This document shows, in pieces, positions 4,651 to 6,881 of a DNA stretch of 6,881 nt (the first letter of the stretch is position 1; each line of letters begins with the position of its first letter). A program made the translations under genes and the position numbers. A model generated the notes under the pieces. That model searched no databases. It saw only the letters and a program-made list of their open reading frames with translations, and was not told where the DNA came from. The stretch is from Acidobacteriota bacterium (lineage in GTDB: Bacteria; Acidobacteriota; Thermoanaerobaculia; Gp7-AA8), in NCBI GenBank assembly GCA_003222375.1, contig QHVX01000268.1, forward strand, positions 1 to 6,881, in the 5' to 3' direction.

Positions 4651-6881
4651 GTATGGCGCTCGTTCCTCGGCAGTGTGGGACGGGGAGCGGACAAATCGGG
4701 CCAAACTGCGGCCGGCCACCCAGGCGCCGAGGTATAGCGCTGCAACGACGGCGAGGAGAGCGCGGAATCCGAGCCAGAGCGAGAGCGACTCGGCCACCCC
4801 TCCGGCCAGCGCGCCCAGCAGATTCGATCCGATCGCCTCGGCCGCAAAGCTGGCGGCCGCGAACCTCCGCACAAAAACGATTCCGGCGAAGAAGACCGGC
4901 AGGCAGAGAATCAACGTCGCCACCGTGGCGCGCGTGAAGAATGAACGATAGAAAAGCGATTGGATCGGCACGAGGTAGTTGACGGCCACGCATACGATGA
5001 TGCCGGCGTAGGCCAGGTCGACGCTGATGCGCGGACGTGCGGCCACGATGGCGTTTGCCGCCACGATCAACAGCAACAGCACGGCGATGACGACCGAATT
5101 CACCACCCAGGTCGTTCCAAACAGCAGCGCCATGCGGCTGATGATTTGCGCCTCCAGCAGCATGAAGCCTGCGCCGAGCAGAAAGAACTCCAAACGCAGT
5201 TCGGCAAAACCCAGACCGATGCGTTGAGCCGCCAGCAGCGAGATCACGATCAGCAAAAGCGAGATCGTCGCCACACTCATCGGCAATCCCGGATTGCGCT
5301 GGTAGAAATACGGCCAGTCGTCGGTCGTCATCGCGACCGCTTCCATCGGCATTCCGATGCGCGATCGCACATAGGCACGCAGGCGAGGGTCGGCAAGGGC
5401 GGCCACGATCTTCTGTTTCGAGCCGGTGATGAAAAAGCGTCCCCAGCTCTGATATCCCGCGGTGGCCTCCAACTGAAGAGGCTCGAATCCGAACGCATCG
5501 GTGAGCAATTCGTGGAGGCGGCCCGCGATCCACGGTCGATGTTCCACCTGAAACTTCACCATGAACACGCCATCGGGCCGCAGCAGACGCTTGGCCGCCG
5601 CGAAGGCTTCCCGCGTGTACACGTAATTGTCGATGCGAATGTTGGTGAAGTGCGATGCCGTGGTGTGTGAATCGAGCAGCGAGAAAACAATCAGGTCGTA
5701 TTGCTCGGTGCTGTTCTGTATGTAACTGCGCGCGTCATCGACGATGATCCGCACCTTCGGCGATGCATAAGGATGTTCCGGATGAAGACCGCGGCCTAAC
5801 TTGACGATCAGCGGATCGATCTCCACCGCCGTCACGCCGCCCGATCCATTGCGCAAGGCCGCCGCCACGTCGTTTCCCATTCCTGATCCGAGCACCAGCA
5901 CCTTCGTCGGCTGTGGCGCAAAGCGGTACGGCAGGTTGTAGGCGTTCAGCTCCGGAGGCAGCCCGCCCGTGACCTTTGGATGCGCTTTGACGAACTCCGG
6001 AGAGAGGTTCAGGACGTTCTGATACCAGCTTCCGTTGGTCTCGAGCGAATAGCCAACGACTTTTCCATCGAGAAGATTCGGCCTAACCGCGAGCTTCTGA
6101 TATGGAGACCAGTACACCCGTGCTCTGTCGGTGTCCTGAAACAACATCAAAATGGCGGCGGCGGCGAATGCGATGAGAGTTGCCCATCGCGGCCACCGAG
6201 CACGCCAGAAAAGCGCCACCGCGATCACGCCGCCCACCAACATCCAGACGATCGGTGGCTGATCGGCGAAGCAGAGCGCGGTGTAAAGCGCGATGCCGGC
6301 CAGGCTGGCCAGCACGTTCCAGGAATACGCGCGAATTCCGTTAGACGCAGTTTCGAGGTACCAGCCGACCAGCTGCCCGATCGGAATGAACGTGATCGCG
6401 ATCAGAATGAACAGCGGCAGTGCGATGAGGGCAGCGGTCACAAGTCCGGTGATGAGAGAACCGGTGATGCTCACGGTCCCGAACTCGAAGAAGTAAAGGT
6501 CCGACGACGCGCCGAGGAGCGGAGGCAAGGCGTCAATGAGCCGGCGCAGCGGTCCGGGCAGGCAAATGGCGGCGCTGAAAAAGACGAGCGGAACGCCGAG
6601 CATCAGAATCGAGATGGCGCGCCGGGTCAGATAGCAACCGAGGCCGAATCCGAGGAAGCAGGCGATCAGCACGAAATTCTTGAAGTAGGCGAAGATTCGA
6701 ATCTCGCTCGAGATCCACCGGATCAACAGCAGCTCCAGATAGAGTCCGAGAGCGCTGCTGAGAATCAAACCGACGGTCGACGACGTCGCAAGGTCACAGG
6801 GCTGCAGCGTCAGCGGCGATCCTGGCGCTCTGGTGAGCGGACGCAGAAGAAAAAGGATGAGACCGGCGCAGGCGAGCGACA
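4648..6881 (-). CDS. Polytopic membrane protein with spermidine-synthase-like SAM-binding domain (5' partial)
   Basis: The frame is open to the window edge with no ATG, GTG or TTG beyond a TTG at 6768, which lacks a ribosome binding site. The 37 codons before it include a further hydrophobic stretch (LACAGLILFLL), so the gene probably begins outside the window. Numbering from the TTG as 1, roughly six membrane helices occupy 1-210. A soluble domain of about 280 residues follows (about 212-495), then several more helices (about 497-690). The soluble domain is a Rossmann-type methyltransferase/spermidine-synthase fold: VLVLGSGMGNDV (290-301), acidic VEIDP (315-319), VDDARSYI (343-350) and DLIVFSLLDSH (358-368). 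TTDDWPYF (481-488) and FFLLGAGFMLLEAQ (528-541) recur in this membrane-bound SpeE-like family. The usual spermidine synthase GGGDG loop is replaced by GSGMGND, so polyamine synthesis is unlikely; the substrate is unknown. It is the first visible gene of the operon with the hydrolase and regulator. Confidence 0.85.
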   Translation of the reverse strand, partial: SLACAGLILFLLRPLTRAPGSPLTLQPCDLATSSTVGLILSSALGLYLELLLIRWISSEIRIFAYFKNFVLIACFLGFGLGCYLTRRAISILMLGVPLVFFSAAICLPGPLRRLIDALPPLLGASSDLYFFEFGTVSITGSLITGLVTAALIALPLFILIAITFIPIGQLVGWYLETASNGIRAYSWNVLASLAGIALYTALCFADQPPIVWMLVGGVIAVALFWRARWPRWATLIAFAAAAILMLFQDTDRARVYWSPYQKLAVRPNLLDGKVVGYSLETNGSWYQNVLNLSPEFVKAHPKVTGGLPPELNAYNLPYRFAPQPTKVLVLGSGMGNDVAAALRNGSGGVTAVEIDPLIVKLGRGLHPEHPYASPKVRIIVDDARSYIQNSTEQYDLIVFSLLDSHTTASHFTNIRIDNYVYTREAFAAAKRLLRPDGVFMVKFQVEHRPWIAGRLHELLTDAFGFEPLQLEATAGYQSWGRFFITGSKQKIVAALADPRLRAYVRSRIGMPMEAVAMTTDDWPYFYQRNPGLPMSVATISLLLIVISLLAAQRIGLGFAELRLEFFLLGAGFMLLEAQIISRMALLFGTTWVVNSVVIAVLLLLIVAANAIVAARPRISVDLAYAGIIVCVAVNYLVPIQSLFYRSFFTRATVATLILCLPVFFAGIVFVRRFAAASFAAEAIGSNLLGALAGGVAESLSLWLGFRALLAVVAALYLGAWVAGRSLARFVRSPSHTAEERAPY

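Noticed and set aside
3974..4651. Plus-strand open frame opposite the hydrolase and regulator start
   Set aside because: It is antisense to an isochorismatase with an intact triad and has no family features or convincing ribosome binding site.
4643..5533. N-terminal extension of the hydrolase frame into the membrane-protein gene
   Set aside because: The isochorismatase fold starts at the ATG at 4642; the extension is an out-of-frame shadow of the SpeE-like membrane protein.
4960..5670. Plus-strand open frame rich in His/Gln/Asp/Arg
   Set aside because: Its composition is the complement of hydrophobic membrane-helix codons of the SpeE-like gene; no domain is recognisable.

Overview
The window is GC-rich (by eye near 60%) and looks like a chromosomal piece of a soil-type bacterium, most likely Acidobacteriota. 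The reasons are a TolB/FlgO-like plus TPR protein of the kind that phylum carries in many copies, a Ser/Thr-kinase-like N-terminus just behind it, and strong G/C preference at third codon positions. The phylum call is inference; no marker gene is present.

Layout. At the left, on the + strand, lies the 3' part of a TPR protein (1-1230; its N-terminus is outside the window). It is followed by a 25-codon open frame (1247-1324) whose first residues read like the start of a bacterial Ser/Thr protein kinase and then stop. Everything else is on the minus strand and reads right to left: a large polytopic membrane protein with an embedded spermidine-synthase-like SAM-binding domain (4648 to beyond 6881); an isochorismatase-family cysteine hydrolase (4067-4642); a GlxA-type regulator with DJ-1/PfpI and AraC helix-turn-helix domains (start 4070); an unrecognised coiled-coil plus beta-rich protein (2631-3149); and, after a 94-base gap with its own ribosome binding site and a possible promoter, a TMEM43-family membrane protein (1352-2536).

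The three right-hand genes are packed as a translationally coupled operon. The membrane-protein stop codon sits inside the ribosome binding site of the hydrolase gene, and the hydrolase stop overlaps the regulator start by four bases (GTGA). The hydrolase and regulator form a familiar type of pair, in which a GlxA-type protein probably controls a small-molecule hydrolase; the substrate cannot be read from sequence.

The most unusual spot is the end of the regulator. Its frame runs without a stop into the next gene, giving a 479-residue open frame. A one-base shift would instead end the regulator at the normal family length, with its stop inside the ribosome binding site of the next gene, exactly as at the other junction. 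This is either a frameshift (real or sequencing error) or a new fusion. No RNA genes, CRISPR arrays, insertion sequences or attachment sites were seen, and no gene-free stretch exceeds about 125 bases.
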